This document shows, piece by piece, positions 1-7,672 of a stretch of DNA of 45,094 nucleotides (positions within the stretch are counted from its first letter, which is position 1; the number at the start of each line of letters is the position of its first letter). The position numbers and the translations under genes were made by a program. The notes under the pieces were generated by a model, which was not told the DNA's origin, did not search any database, and worked only from the letters and a program-made list of their open reading frames with translations. Source of the stretch: Alphaproteobacteria bacterium (GTDB lineage: Bacteria > Pseudomonadota > Alphaproteobacteria > RF32 > CAG-239); the NCBI GenBank assembly GCA_017467515.1, contig JAFUSU010000013.1:1-45094 (forward strand), given 5' to 3'.

Positions 1-170
1 ACCGCCGCATACTTTTGATAAGACGATTTTGGCTCAGCTGAAGGTTTGGTTTGGTTTTGGTATTCTATAAGGAGGTTGGTGCTATAATGATTGCTTATAA
101 CATTTGCCTGTGCTGTTTGACCATAGGGAAAAAAACACATAGACATCAACAAATAATAAATAGCCCTCAT
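1..170 (-). CDS. Exported protein of unknown function, N-terminal part (cut by window edge)
   Basis: This reading frame runs off the left edge; 56 residues are visible. It starts with ATG at 170-168, preceded by a GGGAGG ribosome binding site six bases upstream. The first ~22 residues (MRAIYYLLMSMCFFPYGQTA, then QA) look like a Sec signal peptide with an AQA-type cleavage site, followed by a polar, Asn/Gln/Ser-rich segment. A well-formed sigma-70-like promoter lies 40-70 bases upstream. Start, signal peptide and promoter together make it more likely than the short frame on the other strand. The product should be periplasmic or outer-membrane associated; no family is recognised from this fragment. 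Confidence 0.7.
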   Translation of the reverse strand, partial: MRAIYYLLMSMCFFPYGQTAQANVISNHYSTNLLIEYQNQTKPSAEPKSSYQKYAA

Positions 171-209
171 TACACACCTCCCAGATAGGCTGAGCCAAAA
201 TCTATACTC

Positions 210-238
210 ATTCTATCACGCTCAAATCCTTGTGTCAA
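210..238 (-). promoter_or_regulatory. Sigma-70-type promoter for the exported-protein gene
   Basis: On the minus strand TTGACA (238-233) and TAGAAT (215-210) are separated by 17 bases, which is the optimal spacing. The gene starts at 170, leaving a leader of about 35 nt with the ribosome binding site. Confidence 0.65.
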
Positions 239-277
239 GCTATTTTTAGGGTGCTCGTTATTTTTTTCTCTATACAA

Positions 278-311
278 AAAAGCCCTGCCGGATTAAGCAA
301 GGCTTCATTAA
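278..311 (-). terminator. Intrinsic terminator after the EF-hand gene
   Basis: AGCCCTGC pairs imperfectly with GCAAGGCT around a GGATTAA loop, with an A run on the plus strand that becomes a U run on the minus-strand transcript. It lies just downstream of the minus-strand gene ending at 321. Confidence 0.6.
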
Positions 312-320
312 TTTCAATTT

Positions 321-656
321 TTACTTTCCTTGTTCATATTTAAGCATTTCCTCGGCTGTCACTTTACCGTTTTTATCTTCATCCATCGCCTTAAAAGCGT
401 CTTCCGGTGACACATAAGTTCCTTTTTTTCTCGCCTGACGTTCCTGACGGCGATCTTCTCGGGTACGAACTTGGCGGAATTCTTGATATTCTTCCAAGGT
501 TAACACGCCCTCTTCCTCTTTACCGTAATTACGAAAACGACGATTAACATCTCTTTCTATTTGGGTAGGAACACCCTCCGGCTGTTTATATTTTGTATGA
601 CCTTCTGTCGGTATCATACACGCCATTGCTAAAAAGGCTAAAAATATCTTCTTCAT
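321..656 (-). CDS. EF-hand calcium-binding protein, exported (possible lipoprotein)
   Basis: A 111-residue protein with a hydrophobic N-terminus (MKKIFLAFLAMAC) that could be a signal peptide. Cys13 gives a weak lipobox (A-M-A-C), so lipid anchoring is possible but not certain. Near the C-terminus, DEDKNGKVTAEE fits the 12-residue EF-hand loop with Asp at 1 and 3, Asn at 5 and Glu at 12. A degenerate first hand lies around residues 43-58 (EEEGVLTLEEYQEF). The middle is highly charged (Arg/Glu/Gln). A GAGG-like ribosome binding site precedes the ATG. It lies just upstream of lolD but points away from no obvious partner. Calcium binding is inferred from the loop; the physiological role is unknown. 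Confidence 0.75.
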   Translation of the reverse strand: MKKIFLAFLAMACMIPTEGHTKYKQPEGVPTQIERDVNRRFRNYGKEEEGVLTLEEYQEFRQVRTREDRRQERQARKKGTYVSPEDAFKAMDEDKNGKVTAEEMLKYEQGK

Positions 657-664
657 AATTCCTC

Positions 665-1393
665 CTAATAAAAATTCTCGCTATCTCGTGGAATAAAAGC
701 ACTGGCTCGCATATCTATAATTTTACCATCTAATAAGGTAACTTTTCTATCCATTTTTTCTGCCAAATCAAAGTTATGCGTTGCAATCAATGCCGATAGT
801 CCCGTTTCTTTAACTATATTCACTAACTCTGCAAATACAATATCTGATGTTTTCGGATCCAAATTTCCGGTTGGCTCATCAGCTAACAAAAGTTTCGGAG
901 CATTAGCCAAAGCCCGTGCTATGGCAACACGTTGCTGCTCTCCGCCGGACATTGTCGCCGGACGGTGCTTTAAGCGCTTTTCCAATCCCAAACGAGAAAG
1001 AAGCCATTTTGCCCGTTCTTCGGCAACTTTGCGTTTTTTACCTTGAATAAGTTGCGGCAACATAACATTTTCAAGCGCATCAAAATCACTCAATAAATTA
1101 TGATATTGATACACAAAACCAAGATAATCTCTCCGCAAGGAAGTCCTCAGTGCATCATTCAGTTTACTGCATTTTTGCCCATTTAAATAGATTTCACCTT
1201 TGGTCGGTTGATCCAATAAACCGGCTATCTGCAACATAGTTGATTTTCCGGAACCGGACGGTCCGAGCAAAGCCACGACTTCCCCCGCTTGAATATCTAA
1301 ATCGACACCGCGCAAAACTTCTAATTTTTGCGTTCCTTGCTTAAAGGACTTAATGACTTTCTTTAATTCTAAAACAGGTGCTTTTTTACTCAT
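665..1393 (-). CDS. lolD: Lipoprotein-releasing ABC transporter, ATP-binding subunit LolD
   Basis: LolD is the ATPase of the inner-membrane LolCDE complex that extracts outer-membrane lipoproteins and hands them to LolA. Visible motifs are Walker A GPSGSGKST, a Q-loop region, signature MSGGEQQRVAIARAL, Walker B LLLADEPT and the switch histidine in ATHNFDLA. I chose the ATG at 1393 (242 residues) because GGAGG lies nine bases upstream and the product then begins MSKKAPVLELKK; a longer frame to 1429 adds 12 non-homologous residues. The start overlaps the end of lolC by 8 bases, so the two are translationally coupled. MacB-type ATPases are close relatives, but the LolC-type partner settles the assignment. 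Confidence 0.92.
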   Translation of the reverse strand: MSKKAPVLELKKVIKSFKQGTQKLEVLRGVDLDIQAGEVVALLGPSGSGKSTMLQIAGLLDQPTKGEIYLNGQKCSKLNDALRTSLRRDYLGFVYQYHNLLSDFDALENVMLPQLIQGKKRKVAEERAKWLLSRLGLEKRLKHRPATMSGGEQQRVAIARALANAPKLLLADEPTGNLDPKTSDIVFAELVNIVKETGLSALIATHNFDLAEKMDRKVTLLDGKIIDMRASAFIPRDSENFY

Positions 1394-2633
1394 AACGTAA
1401 AGCCTCCACCGGATCAAATTTTGCGGCACGATATGCCGGATATAAGGTTGCTAAAAATGATAATAACAAAGAAATGACAACCACCATAACGACCTCAACC
1501 GTATCAATTTTAGCCGGTAATTGCGATAAGAAATAAATTTCTGCCGAAAACAGATCTCTTCCGGAAATCGATTCCAACCAATGACGAATGGTTTCAATAT
1601 TGTCACAAAACAAAACACCTAAAATCAAGCCTAATGCTGTTCCGACAATACCGATAAATGCGCCGTCCATAAAGAAAATACGCATAATCATTCCCTTTGT
1701 TGCCCCCATTGTTCGCAAAACGGCTATATCTCGTCCTTTATCTTTAACCAGCATAATTAAACCGGTAATAATATTAAAAGCCGCCACTAAAATAATAAGC
1801 GTTAAAATTAAAAACATCACATTTCGCTCAACATCAATGGCATTAAAGAAAGCGGCATTGCTTTGTTTCCAATCATACACATAAGCGCCCTCACCCACAC
1901 TGCCAACAATTGCTCGACGAACTTCAGGTAAATACTTATCATCACTCAGTGTCACATCAATATTTGTAACGGCATCTCCTAAACCGAAATATTTTTGTGC
2001 AGCTTCTAAAGGTAAAAAGATAAAATTGGCATCATATTCATACATACCGATTTCAAACGCCCCGATAACGCGATAAGACTTCATCCGAGGGACAGTACCG
2101 AAAGCCGTAACTTTGCCGTTCGGAGAAATCAAAGTAATTTCGTCACCGTTTACAAGTCCCATTTTCTGAGCCAAACGAGAGCCGACAATAGCAACATTAC
2201 CCTCAAATTCAGACATATCAATATATTTAACGCTGTTTTTCAAAACATCTTTTTTTAATAAATCTTCTTTTGCTATACCGCGTACCATTGCACCTTCGGC
2301 TGCTTTACCGGCAGTAACCAAAAGTTGATTCTGAACCAGAGGAATAACCGTCTGAACCTTATCAAATCCGCTTATTTCTTGTATGGCTTGTCGATAATTA
2401 TTAAACGGATATCCTGCAATAGCCGTAATTCCGATATGACCGTCAATTCCTAAAATACGACTCAGTAATTCGGCTCTGAAACCATTCATAACCGACATAA
2501 CAATAATGAGTGTTGCCACCCCGAGGGCAATACCGGTAAAAGCGAAACCGGTAATCACGGAAATAAACCCTTCTTTACGTTTTGCCCTTAAATATCGGCC
2601 GGCAACCATTCGTTCAAATTTTGAAAACACCAT
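1386..2633 (-). CDS. lolC: Lipoprotein-releasing ABC transporter, permease LolC/LolE
   Basis: A 415-residue FtsX/MacB-type permease. It has one transmembrane helix near residues 22-48 and a large periplasmic domain (about 50-265). Three helices follow, at about 270-300, 315-345 and 375-400. The N-terminal segment MVAGRYLRAKRKEGFISVI is typical of LolC/LolE. Alphaproteobacteria usually have a single such permease working as a homodimer with LolD, and only one is present here. The C-terminus (PVEALRYE) overlaps the lolD start by 8 bases. An AAGGAG ribosome binding site precedes the ATG. It acts at the inner membrane in lipoprotein sorting; several likely lipoprotein substrates are encoded in this same window. 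Confidence 0.92.
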   Translation of the reverse strand: MVFSKFERMVAGRYLRAKRKEGFISVITGFAFTGIALGVATLIIVMSVMNGFRAELLSRILGIDGHIGITAIAGYPFNNYRQAIQEISGFDKVQTVIPLVQNQLLVTAGKAAEGAMVRGIAKEDLLKKDVLKNSVKYIDMSEFEGNVAIVGSRLAQKMGLVNGDEITLISPNGKVTAFGTVPRMKSYRVIGAFEIGMYEYDANFIFLPLEAAQKYFGLGDAVTNIDVTLSDDKYLPEVRRAIVGSVGEGAYVYDWKQSNAAFFNAIDVERNVMFLILTLIILVAAFNIITGLIMLVKDKGRDIAVLRTMGATKGMIMRIFFMDGAFIGIVGTALGLILGVLFCDNIETIRHWLESISGRDLFSAEIYFLSQLPAKIDTVEVVMVVVISLLLSFLATLYPAYRAAKFDPVEALRYE

Positions 2634-2708
2634 AAAAAAACTCCTTATACTCAGATAGAGTTTATAAGATTTTTCTAAGACTTTGCAATGTTTACCTTAT
2701 CAATGTGC

Positions 2709-2743
2709 ATAAAAAAACGCCTTATAAAAATAAGGCGTTTTTT
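2709..2743 (-). terminator. Intrinsic terminator between the FlaF-like gene and lolC
   Basis: AAAAAACGCCTTAT and ATAAGGCGTTTTTT form a near-perfect symmetric hairpin. It sits 15 bases after the stop of the minus-strand FlaF-like gene and upstream of lolC, so it separates the two units. Confidence 0.85.
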
Positions 2744-2757
2744 GTGTGAATGATACT

Positions 2758-3423
2758 TTATGCAACTTCTTTGCTCATCAATCCTTCAGAAATCTGTAAA
2801 TTTGTCTGAATCATACTTTCAATCGCTTTATCATTAATTTTTGTAACATCCTGACCGACTTCAATTGTTTTGGCAGACACATAATCAGCCAATTTAACCA
2901 AATTATTTCTAACCGGCTGCGGCAAAATGTTTTCCTCTTTTTGCGCCAAAGTTTTAATATAAACCCATAATTTCATATTATTATCCAATGCATCAATCAA
3001 CTCTATCAAATTATCATTTTCACGAGCATTAGATAAATCAATAGCACATTTTAATAAAGAAAAAGCTTCTTCTCTTGCTAAACTGTTATGAACAGATTCT
3101 AATAAACCTTTGCAAATTTGCATATTGATATTAACCATACAGGAAACATCAGAATCCGTAACTTTTAAACCTTTCGATAAGGTCAAACGCTCAACAAACT
3201 TCGATAATTTCAACAAATTATTCTTAATATCCTGCGGCAAAAAATTCTTAGCATTTTTTAAGGCTGTTTCAATACCCACCCAAAGTTGCAAATTATCATC
3301 AAGAGCCATAATCAAATCACTGTCCGTTCCGCTGTTTTTAGCTTGAGATAAAGCAATTGCTTTTTCTAATAAGACATTAGCCTCTTGTTCGGCTCTTTTC
3401 ATCATTTCAACACTATTTGTCAT
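2758..3423 (-). CDS. FlaF-like flagellin regulator, tandem duplication of the FlaF domain
   Basis: A 221-residue soluble helical protein built of two copies of one ~100-residue unit (residues 14-109 and 117-215, offset about 105). Each unit has LxxAIxLSxA, then ALDxNxxLW, a LPxxxxNNLxKLxxxV segment and a final NxQIxxGL. That order matches the FlaF flagellar biosynthesis regulator of alphaproteobacteria, normally a single domain of about 110-120 residues. In Caulobacter FlaF is needed for flagellin synthesis or secretion together with FlbT. The position beside the flgFGAH operon supports a flagellar role. No FlbT or flagellin gene is in view. AAGGA lies upstream of the ATG, and a strongly structured leader precedes it. 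The family call is by pattern, not by search. Confidence 0.65.
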   Translation of the reverse strand: MTNSVEMMKRAEQEANVLLEKAIALSQAKNSGTDSDLIMALDDNLQLWVGIETALKNAKNFLPQDIKNNLLKLSKFVERLTLSKGLKVTDSDVSCMVNINMQICKGLLESVHNSLAREEAFSLLKCAIDLSNARENDNLIELIDALDNNMKLWVYIKTLAQKEENILPQPVRNNLVKLADYVSAKTIEVGQDVTKINDKAIESMIQTNLQISEGLMSKEVA

Positions 3424-3465
3424 TTTTATTGTCCTTAAAAATAAATTAAAACCTTGTCCAATCTG

Positions 3466-3585
3466 AGAAAAAGGCGGAACTTATGGGGAATACAAGCCCC
3501 GTCTTTTTCTTTGGCAGAGAACTCGAAAATCCTCTGCCCTGAATATAAGCAAATTTTTTCTGGGGAGAGAAAACGGCTTATATTC
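3466..3585 (-). ncRNA. Structured leader or small RNA upstream of the FlaF-like gene
   Basis: Three consecutive inverted repeats fill most of this gap. A 10-bp perfect stem pairs 3541-3550 with 3576-3585, with a smaller hairpin inside. A 7-bp stem pairs 3513-3519 with 3532-3538. A 12-base arm at 3466-3477 pairs with 3499-3510 with one mismatch. On the minus strand the last one ends in CCGCCTTTTTCT, resembling an attenuator. It could be the 5' leader of the FlaF-like gene or an independent RNA after flgH. No known RNA family is recognised. Confidence 0.45.
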
Positions 3586-3658
3586 TAAAAGGATAATAAT
3601 AACTTTATTCTAGCTGAACAGCGACTTCTGTCTTATTTTTTATATATAATGATAATCA

Positions 3659-4423
3659 TTAAAACGGCGAGATAATATCAATCAACTGACGACCATAGCG
3701 CGGTTGTTGCATATCCGATACGGTTCCTTTTCCACCATAAGAAACTCGCAATTCTGCAATTTTACTCGACTCAATGGTATTATCCGATGAAATATCGGCA
3801 CGACGAATAATTCCTCTGACGCTCAACTGACGCAACTCATAATTCACTCTGATTTCCTGCGTTCCTTCAATAACCAAATTATCATTCGGTAATACCTGAA
3901 TAACAACAGCAGCCATTGTCATATCAATTTTTTCGGAACGGTCGATTTTACCTTCACCGGTAACATCGTGATCAGATTTTACATCAAACAATGTTGAAGC
4001 CTCAACAGCATCCGGCAAATAATCTTTTGCGTATTTTTCATAACCGGCAATTGCGTTAACATTGACGGTATCAGAGTTTGTATCTCTGGTCTGTTCGGTT
4101 TTATTCTTTAAAGTGGCCGTATCTTTCGCTGAAATATTAACGGTAATAATATCACCCACTTTTGAAGCGCGTTGATCTTGGAAAAATCCTGATGAGCCTT
4201 TCTTCCACAAAGAATTAACACCGGCATATTGATCTGGATATTTCGGAGGCGTCGGCTGAGAAACAGGCTGATAATTTTGTGCCTCCAACGGATTTGTAAT
4301 AGGCGTCATATCAGGTTCTTTACCAACACTCGTCAATCTTGACCATGTATTGCATCCGCTAACCATTGCCGTTACCATCAACAATGCTGTCATTTTCTTG
4401 ATATTTGCAATTTTTGTTTCCAT
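3659..4423 (-). CDS. flgH: Flagellar L-ring protein FlgH (lipoprotein)
   Basis: A 254-residue outer-membrane lipoprotein that forms the L-ring around the flagellar rod. Signal peptide and lipobox VSGC give a lipidated Cys24. FlgH hallmarks are visible: a segment reading SLWKKGSSGFFQDQRASKVGD, then ITVNISAKDTATLKN, and a C-terminal VRGIIRRADISSDNTI-type stretch. It is the last gene of flgF-flgG-flgA-flgH, 14 bases after flgA, in the order seen in other alphaproteobacteria. It should be a substrate of the LolCD system encoded nearby. No P-ring gene (flgI) follows it here, unlike the arrangement in gammaproteobacteria. Confidence 0.93.
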   Translation of the reverse strand: METKIANIKKMTALLMVTAMVSGCNTWSRLTSVGKEPDMTPITNPLEAQNYQPVSQPTPPKYPDQYAGVNSLWKKGSSGFFQDQRASKVGDIITVNISAKDTATLKNKTEQTRDTNSDTVNVNAIAGYEKYAKDYLPDAVEASTLFDVKSDHDVTGEGKIDRSEKIDMTMAAVVIQVLPNDNLVIEGTQEIRVNYELRQLSVRGIIRRADISSDNTIESSKIAELRVSYGGKGTVSDMQQPRYGRQLIDIISPF

Positions 4424-4437
4424 CTTTTTACTCGTTA

Positions 4438-5160
4438 CTATTGGTCGATCACAACAGTTGACGCATCTTGTACTATTCCGGTCAACACTTTATGCGTTTT
4501 TAAATTTTGCATTTCTATGCGATCACCATAAGCACCGTCCTGCTGGGCAATTGCTTTGGTGGTAATTTGCATTCTGTCTGTTCGATAAACAGCCACCACA
4601 ATGTCGTTACGCTTAACAAGCAAAGGAGCACTGACATCTTTTTCACTAATAATTTTTCCCTCTTTCAGAGATTTTTGGGCTTCCTGCCCTAATAATTTTT
4701 CTTTATCCGTTACCATAAACGGTTTCAGTTTTGATTGACGAATAAGCTCTCTCTGAAGCATTTCTTCCGTAATTATTTCACCTTTTGCAATATTCTTTGC
4801 CGGCACCCAAACCGTCGATAGGAGGAAATATTTTCCTTGTAATGATGAAGTAGCAACAGAAACTCTGTCGGCAAAAATTTCCGCCTCGCAAGAAAAACGC
4901 CCTTGTTTTTCATCTGCTTTAAGATGATTAATTAAGATTTTCGCTTCCTTTGCGTTTTCGATTTGAAAATCTGTTTGCCCACCGAATAATTCCACATCAA
5001 GCTTCGAATCTTCCGCCATACCCCGATCAATAAATTCTTGACGAATTGCATTAACAATATCCTCTTCTTCTACATGCATAACATCACCTGCCCTGACAAG
5101 TCCCGCAAACGCGAGCCAAAAGCCGAAAGCTATAAATGTTGTAGCAATAATTTGACGCAT
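4438..5160 (-). CDS. flgA: Flagellar P-ring assembly chaperone FlgA
   Basis: A 240-residue periplasmic protein with an N-terminal signal peptide (MRQIIATTFIAFGFWLAFAG, cleaved near VRAG) and a SAF/chaperone-type C-terminal half. The family features are VPAKNIAKGEIITEEML, followed by LLGQEAQKSLKEGKIISEKDV, then a segment for ring-protein interaction ending in VLTGIVQDASTVVIDQ. FlgA assists assembly of FlgI into the P-ring. The start lies 10 bases after flgG. There is no strong ribosome binding site, which suggests coupling to flgG translation. Confidence 0.9.
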   Translation of the reverse strand: MRQIIATTFIAFGFWLAFAGLVRAGDVMHVEEEDIVNAIRQEFIDRGMAEDSKLDVELFGGQTDFQIENAKEAKILINHLKADEKQGRFSCEAEIFADRVSVATSSLQGKYFLLSTVWVPAKNIAKGEIITEEMLQRELIRQSKLKPFMVTDKEKLLGQEAQKSLKEGKIISEKDVSAPLLVKRNDIVVAVYRTDRMQITTKAIAQQDGAYGDRIEMQNLKTHKVLTGIVQDASTVVIDQ

Positions 5161-5170
5161 TGATTTAAAC

Positions 5171-5959
5171 CTAACTCATCTGATTAATCGTTGTCAGCAT
5201 TTCATCTGAAATGGTAATAATTTTTGAATTCATTTCATAGGCACGCTGTGCGGAAACCAATTCTGTAATTTCAGAAACAGCATTGACATTTGACGTTTCC
5301 AAATAGCCTTGCAAAATAGATCCAAATCCTTCTGTATCAGGATTATCAACATTCGGTGCACCGGAAGATTCCGTTTCAATAAACAGGTTTTGTCCCATAG
5401 CTTCCAACCCTGCTTCATTAATAAATGTTGCCAATTCAAGTTGACCGACATTGACCTGATCCGTTTCTCCGTCTTGCTTAACCCATACTTCACCTGAATT
5501 ATTAATATAAACTTCGATAGCATCATCAGGAATTGTAATTTCCGGTTGGACAATATATCCGTCGTGTGTCACAATAACACCGTCACCGTTGCGCTGAAAA
5601 GCGCCGTCGCGCGTATACGCTGTTCCCTTTCCTTCAGGCAATTCTACCTGAAAGTAACCACGTCCCTGAATCGCCAAATCCAATGTATTGGTTGTATTCA
5701 ACAAGCCGCTTCCTTCCGTAATGCGATAGACGGCTGCCGTTCTGACACCCAAGCCAAGCTGTAATCCTGACGGATGCATTGTTTGAGAAGCTGAAGACTG
5801 TGAACCTGGACGAATAATATTTTGATATAACAAATCATTAAACTCGGCTCTTCTTCTGGTAAAAGCCGTTGTGTTCATATTGGCGATATTGTTGGAAATA
5901 ACATCAACATTTGTCTGTTGAGCAAGCATTCCGGTAGCGCCGATATATAAAGATCTCAT
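5171..5959 (-). CDS. flgG: Flagellar distal rod protein FlgG
   Basis: A 262-residue rod protein of usual FlgG length. It carries the N-terminal MRSLYIGATGMLAQQTNVDVISNNIANMNT segment, which is the flagellar basal-body rod signature, and the YxVELPEGKGTAYTRDGAFQRNGDG core. Its C-terminal coiled coil includes the family motif ETSNVNAVSEITELVSAQRAYEMNSKII. It is exported through the flagellar type III apparatus and needs no signal peptide. It sits 19 bases after flgF, with an AAGGGG ribosome binding site. Confidence 0.95.
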   Translation of the reverse strand: MRSLYIGATGMLAQQTNVDVISNNIANMNTTAFTRRRAEFNDLLYQNIIRPGSQSSASQTMHPSGLQLGLGVRTAAVYRITEGSGLLNTTNTLDLAIQGRGYFQVELPEGKGTAYTRDGAFQRNGDGVIVTHDGYIVQPEITIPDDAIEVYINNSGEVWVKQDGETDQVNVGQLELATFINEAGLEAMGQNLFIETESSGAPNVDNPDTEGFGSILQGYLETSNVNAVSEITELVSAQRAYEMNSKIITISDEMLTTINQMS

Positions 5960-5978
5960 TTATTTTCCCCTTTTATTT

Positions 5979-6719
5979 CTATGCCAGTTGAGAATAAGTC
6001 TCAATTGTATTCGAAATTCTATCGTGTTCTTCATCAATCATTTGCTGTACAAAATCATACGAGCGCTGTAATTGAATCAGCTTGGTCATTTCTTCAACCG
6101 CATTAACATTTGATTTTTCCAAACTTCTTTGGACGACGCGAACATCATCTGCCTGAGTTTGCTGATTACCGGCAACATTATCAAACATTGTGTCCGCTCT
6201 TTTTACTAATTTATTATTATCTGCAAATTTAACGACATTTAAACGACCAATGATGCCGTTTTCCGTAGAAACGGAACCGTCTTCCGTAATAACAACCTCT
6301 GTTTCCGTCGGAGCAATAAAAATCGGTTCGTTATTTTGAGATAAAACAGGATACCCGTCAGTGGTAACCATCATTCCATTGCGATCGAGTGTAAAATTAC
6401 CTTTTCTGGTATAAGAAATTCCCTGATCTGTCTCAACCGCAAAAAAACCATCGCCCTGCAAGGCAACATCAAAAGTATTGCCGGTTTCTACCAGCGCGCC
6501 TTCTAGAAAATCCGTATAAGTTGCCAAATCCTGCGTAAAGTAAACCGGATCATTCCCCATATCTTTGGCATTTAATGTTTGAGCAACAAATGTACTAAAA
6601 ATTGTTCCTTCCTGCTTAAATCCGGTTGTATTCATATTGGCAACATTGTTAGAAACAACATTCATCTGCTTCCATAAAGCCATCTGCCGAGATAAAGCAA
6701 TATATTTTGTATTATCCAT
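5979..6719 (-). CDS. flgF: Flagellar proximal rod protein FlgF
   Basis: A 246-residue rod protein closely related to FlgG. It has the rod signature QMALWKQMNVVSNNVANMNT at the N-terminus, the YTRKGNFTLDRNGMMVT core, and a C-terminal SNVNAVEEMTKLIQLQRSYDF coiled coil. It lacks the longer FlgG-specific region, which fits FlgF. It is the first gene of the four-gene rod/ring operon. GGGGAG lies eight bases upstream of the ATG and a perfect sigma-54 promoter lies about 50 bases upstream, so the operon belongs to the sigma-54 class of the flagellar hierarchy. Confidence 0.92.
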   Translation of the reverse strand: MDNTKYIALSRQMALWKQMNVVSNNVANMNTTGFKQEGTIFSTFVAQTLNAKDMGNDPVYFTQDLATYTDFLEGALVETGNTFDVALQGDGFFAVETDQGISYTRKGNFTLDRNGMMVTTDGYPVLSQNNEPIFIAPTETEVVITEDGSVSTENGIIGRLNVVKFADNNKLVKRADTMFDNVAGNQQTQADDVRVVQRSLEKSNVNAVEEMTKLIQLQRSYDFVQQMIDEEHDRISNTIETYSQLA

Positions 6720-6766
6720 TAAATTCTCCCCTAAATTTGTCGGATAAAATCATTTGCTTTTCATTA

Positions 6767-6782
6767 TGCAATTACCGTGCCA
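6767..6782 (-). promoter_or_regulatory. Sigma-54 (RpoN) promoter of the flgF operon
   Basis: On the minus strand TGGCACGGTAATTGCA matches the consensus TGGCACG-N4-TTGCA at every position, with GG and GC in the -24/-12 spacing. Transcription should start near 6755, about 36 bases before the flgF ATG. In Caulobacter the middle and late flagellar genes use sigma-54 with the activator FlbD; the activator gene is not in this window. Confidence 0.88.
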
Positions 6783-6880
6783 TTTTTTAAATTACATTTT
6801 CATTGACTCATAATAAGATTAATTATATATAATTTTTACAATTACTTATCATTATTTGTCTTATTTTAACTTCAATAATT

Positions 6881-7303
6881 ATGAAAGAAAAACAAGTTCA
6901 ACAAATTTTGGAAGAGCTTAAACAAGCCTATCCAAGGTATGACATTTCTACCCTTCCGACCAAACAAAGAGGAAACCGATATCTGATTATTGTCAAAGGC
7001 TTTCGTGATGAAGGAGATATAGACGATTTCTCTGTTGATATCGTTTATCTTATTCGATGGGGTATGTTGGATATTCTGGAGGAACAAAATGATGCCATGC
7101 GTGATCTACGTTTATTATTTATCAGAGGAAATCAGTTTGTATTATACTCTCCTGACGTCGGTTGCGGAAATGCATTCAAAGAGTTCAAAAAACCGCTTCA
7201 CAAAGAAGTGTATGGATATTTCCAGCACCAACATTATGTTTGTGAGTGTCAAAACATCAATGATGTGCTTGAGTATCTGACCACAACAGATGTATGGTTT
7301 TAG
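6881..7303 (+). CDS. Hypothetical protein
   Basis: A 140-residue soluble protein of unknown family. There is no signal peptide and no transmembrane segment. It looks alpha/beta, with a LLFIRGNQFVLYSPDVGCGNAF segment in the middle and two Cys near the end (YVCECQNIND). No Shine-Dalgarno sequence is seen: the ATG follows an AT-rich stretch, as for the orphan genes at 12707 and 13494. It is divergent from the flgF operon. A perfect hairpin terminator follows the stop, which supports it as a real gene. Confidence 0.7.
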   Translation: MKEKQVQQILEELKQAYPRYDISTLPTKQRGNRYLIIVKGFRDEGDIDDFSVDIVYLIRWGMLDILEEQNDAMRDLRLLFIRGNQFVLYSPDVGCGNAFKEFKKPLHKEVYGYFQHQHYVCECQNINDVLEYLTTTDVWF

Positions 7304-7309
7304 AATCTA

Positions 7310-7341
7310 AAAAAATGTCGAACCTAAATTCGACATTTTTT
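7310..7341. terminator. Bidirectional intrinsic terminator
   Basis: AAAAAATGTCGAA pairs perfectly with TTCGACATTTTTT around a six-base loop. It lies between the convergent genes ending at 7303 (plus) and 7382 (minus) and can serve both. Confidence 0.88.
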
Positions 7342-7381
7342 TAATTTTAAATATCTGCACAAGCAGCCCAAAGAACGCATT

Positions 7382-7672
7382 TTATCTGCGTAAAGATGTT
7401 CCTTCAGAGCTGACCTTCATCATATCCCGTGCATTATTAACGGCTTGCGTATATAAATGGTCCAAGTTATATTTCTTGGTACAATCATTGGCAATTTTTT
7501 GTGCGGCACCCCATTCGCCCATTGCTTGCAGTCTGCCGCTATCTTTATAAGTGCGCACTTCATCACGAATACAAACATTCATTTGCCCCTGCGGTGTCAA
7601 CGGAGTTTTATTATTATCAAACCAGCCGGCACAACCGCTCAGCAACAAAATAGAAAACAATATTTTTTTCAT
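7382..7672 (-). CDS. Small lipoprotein of unknown function
   Basis: A 96-residue protein with a clear lipoprotein signal peptide: MKKILFSILLLSGC, with lipobox LSGC and Cys14. Two further cysteines lie in the mature part (VCIRDEV and NDCTKKY) and could form a disulfide in the periplasm. The start overlaps the stop of the upstream lipoprotein gene by one base (TAATG), so the two are translationally coupled. The two proteins share the layout of a Cys near the N-terminal third (CIRDE / CLVSEA) and another before a charged segment, so they may be related. Function is not known. Confidence 0.75.
   Translation of the reverse strand: MKKILFSILLLSGCAGWFDNNKTPLTPQGQMNVCIRDEVRTYKDSGRLQAMGEWGAAQKIANDCTKKYNLDHLYTQAVNNARDMMKVSSEGTSLRR

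Noticed and set aside
87..188. Plus-strand 33-codon frame with GGAGG upstream
   Set aside because: It lies antisense to a frame with a better-spaced ribosome binding site, a signal peptide and a matching promoter (1-170 minus).
3466..3585. 6S RNA or signal-recognition-particle RNA
   Set aside because: Both fold into one long hairpin with known conserved loops. This region makes several separate hairpins and lacks those loops.
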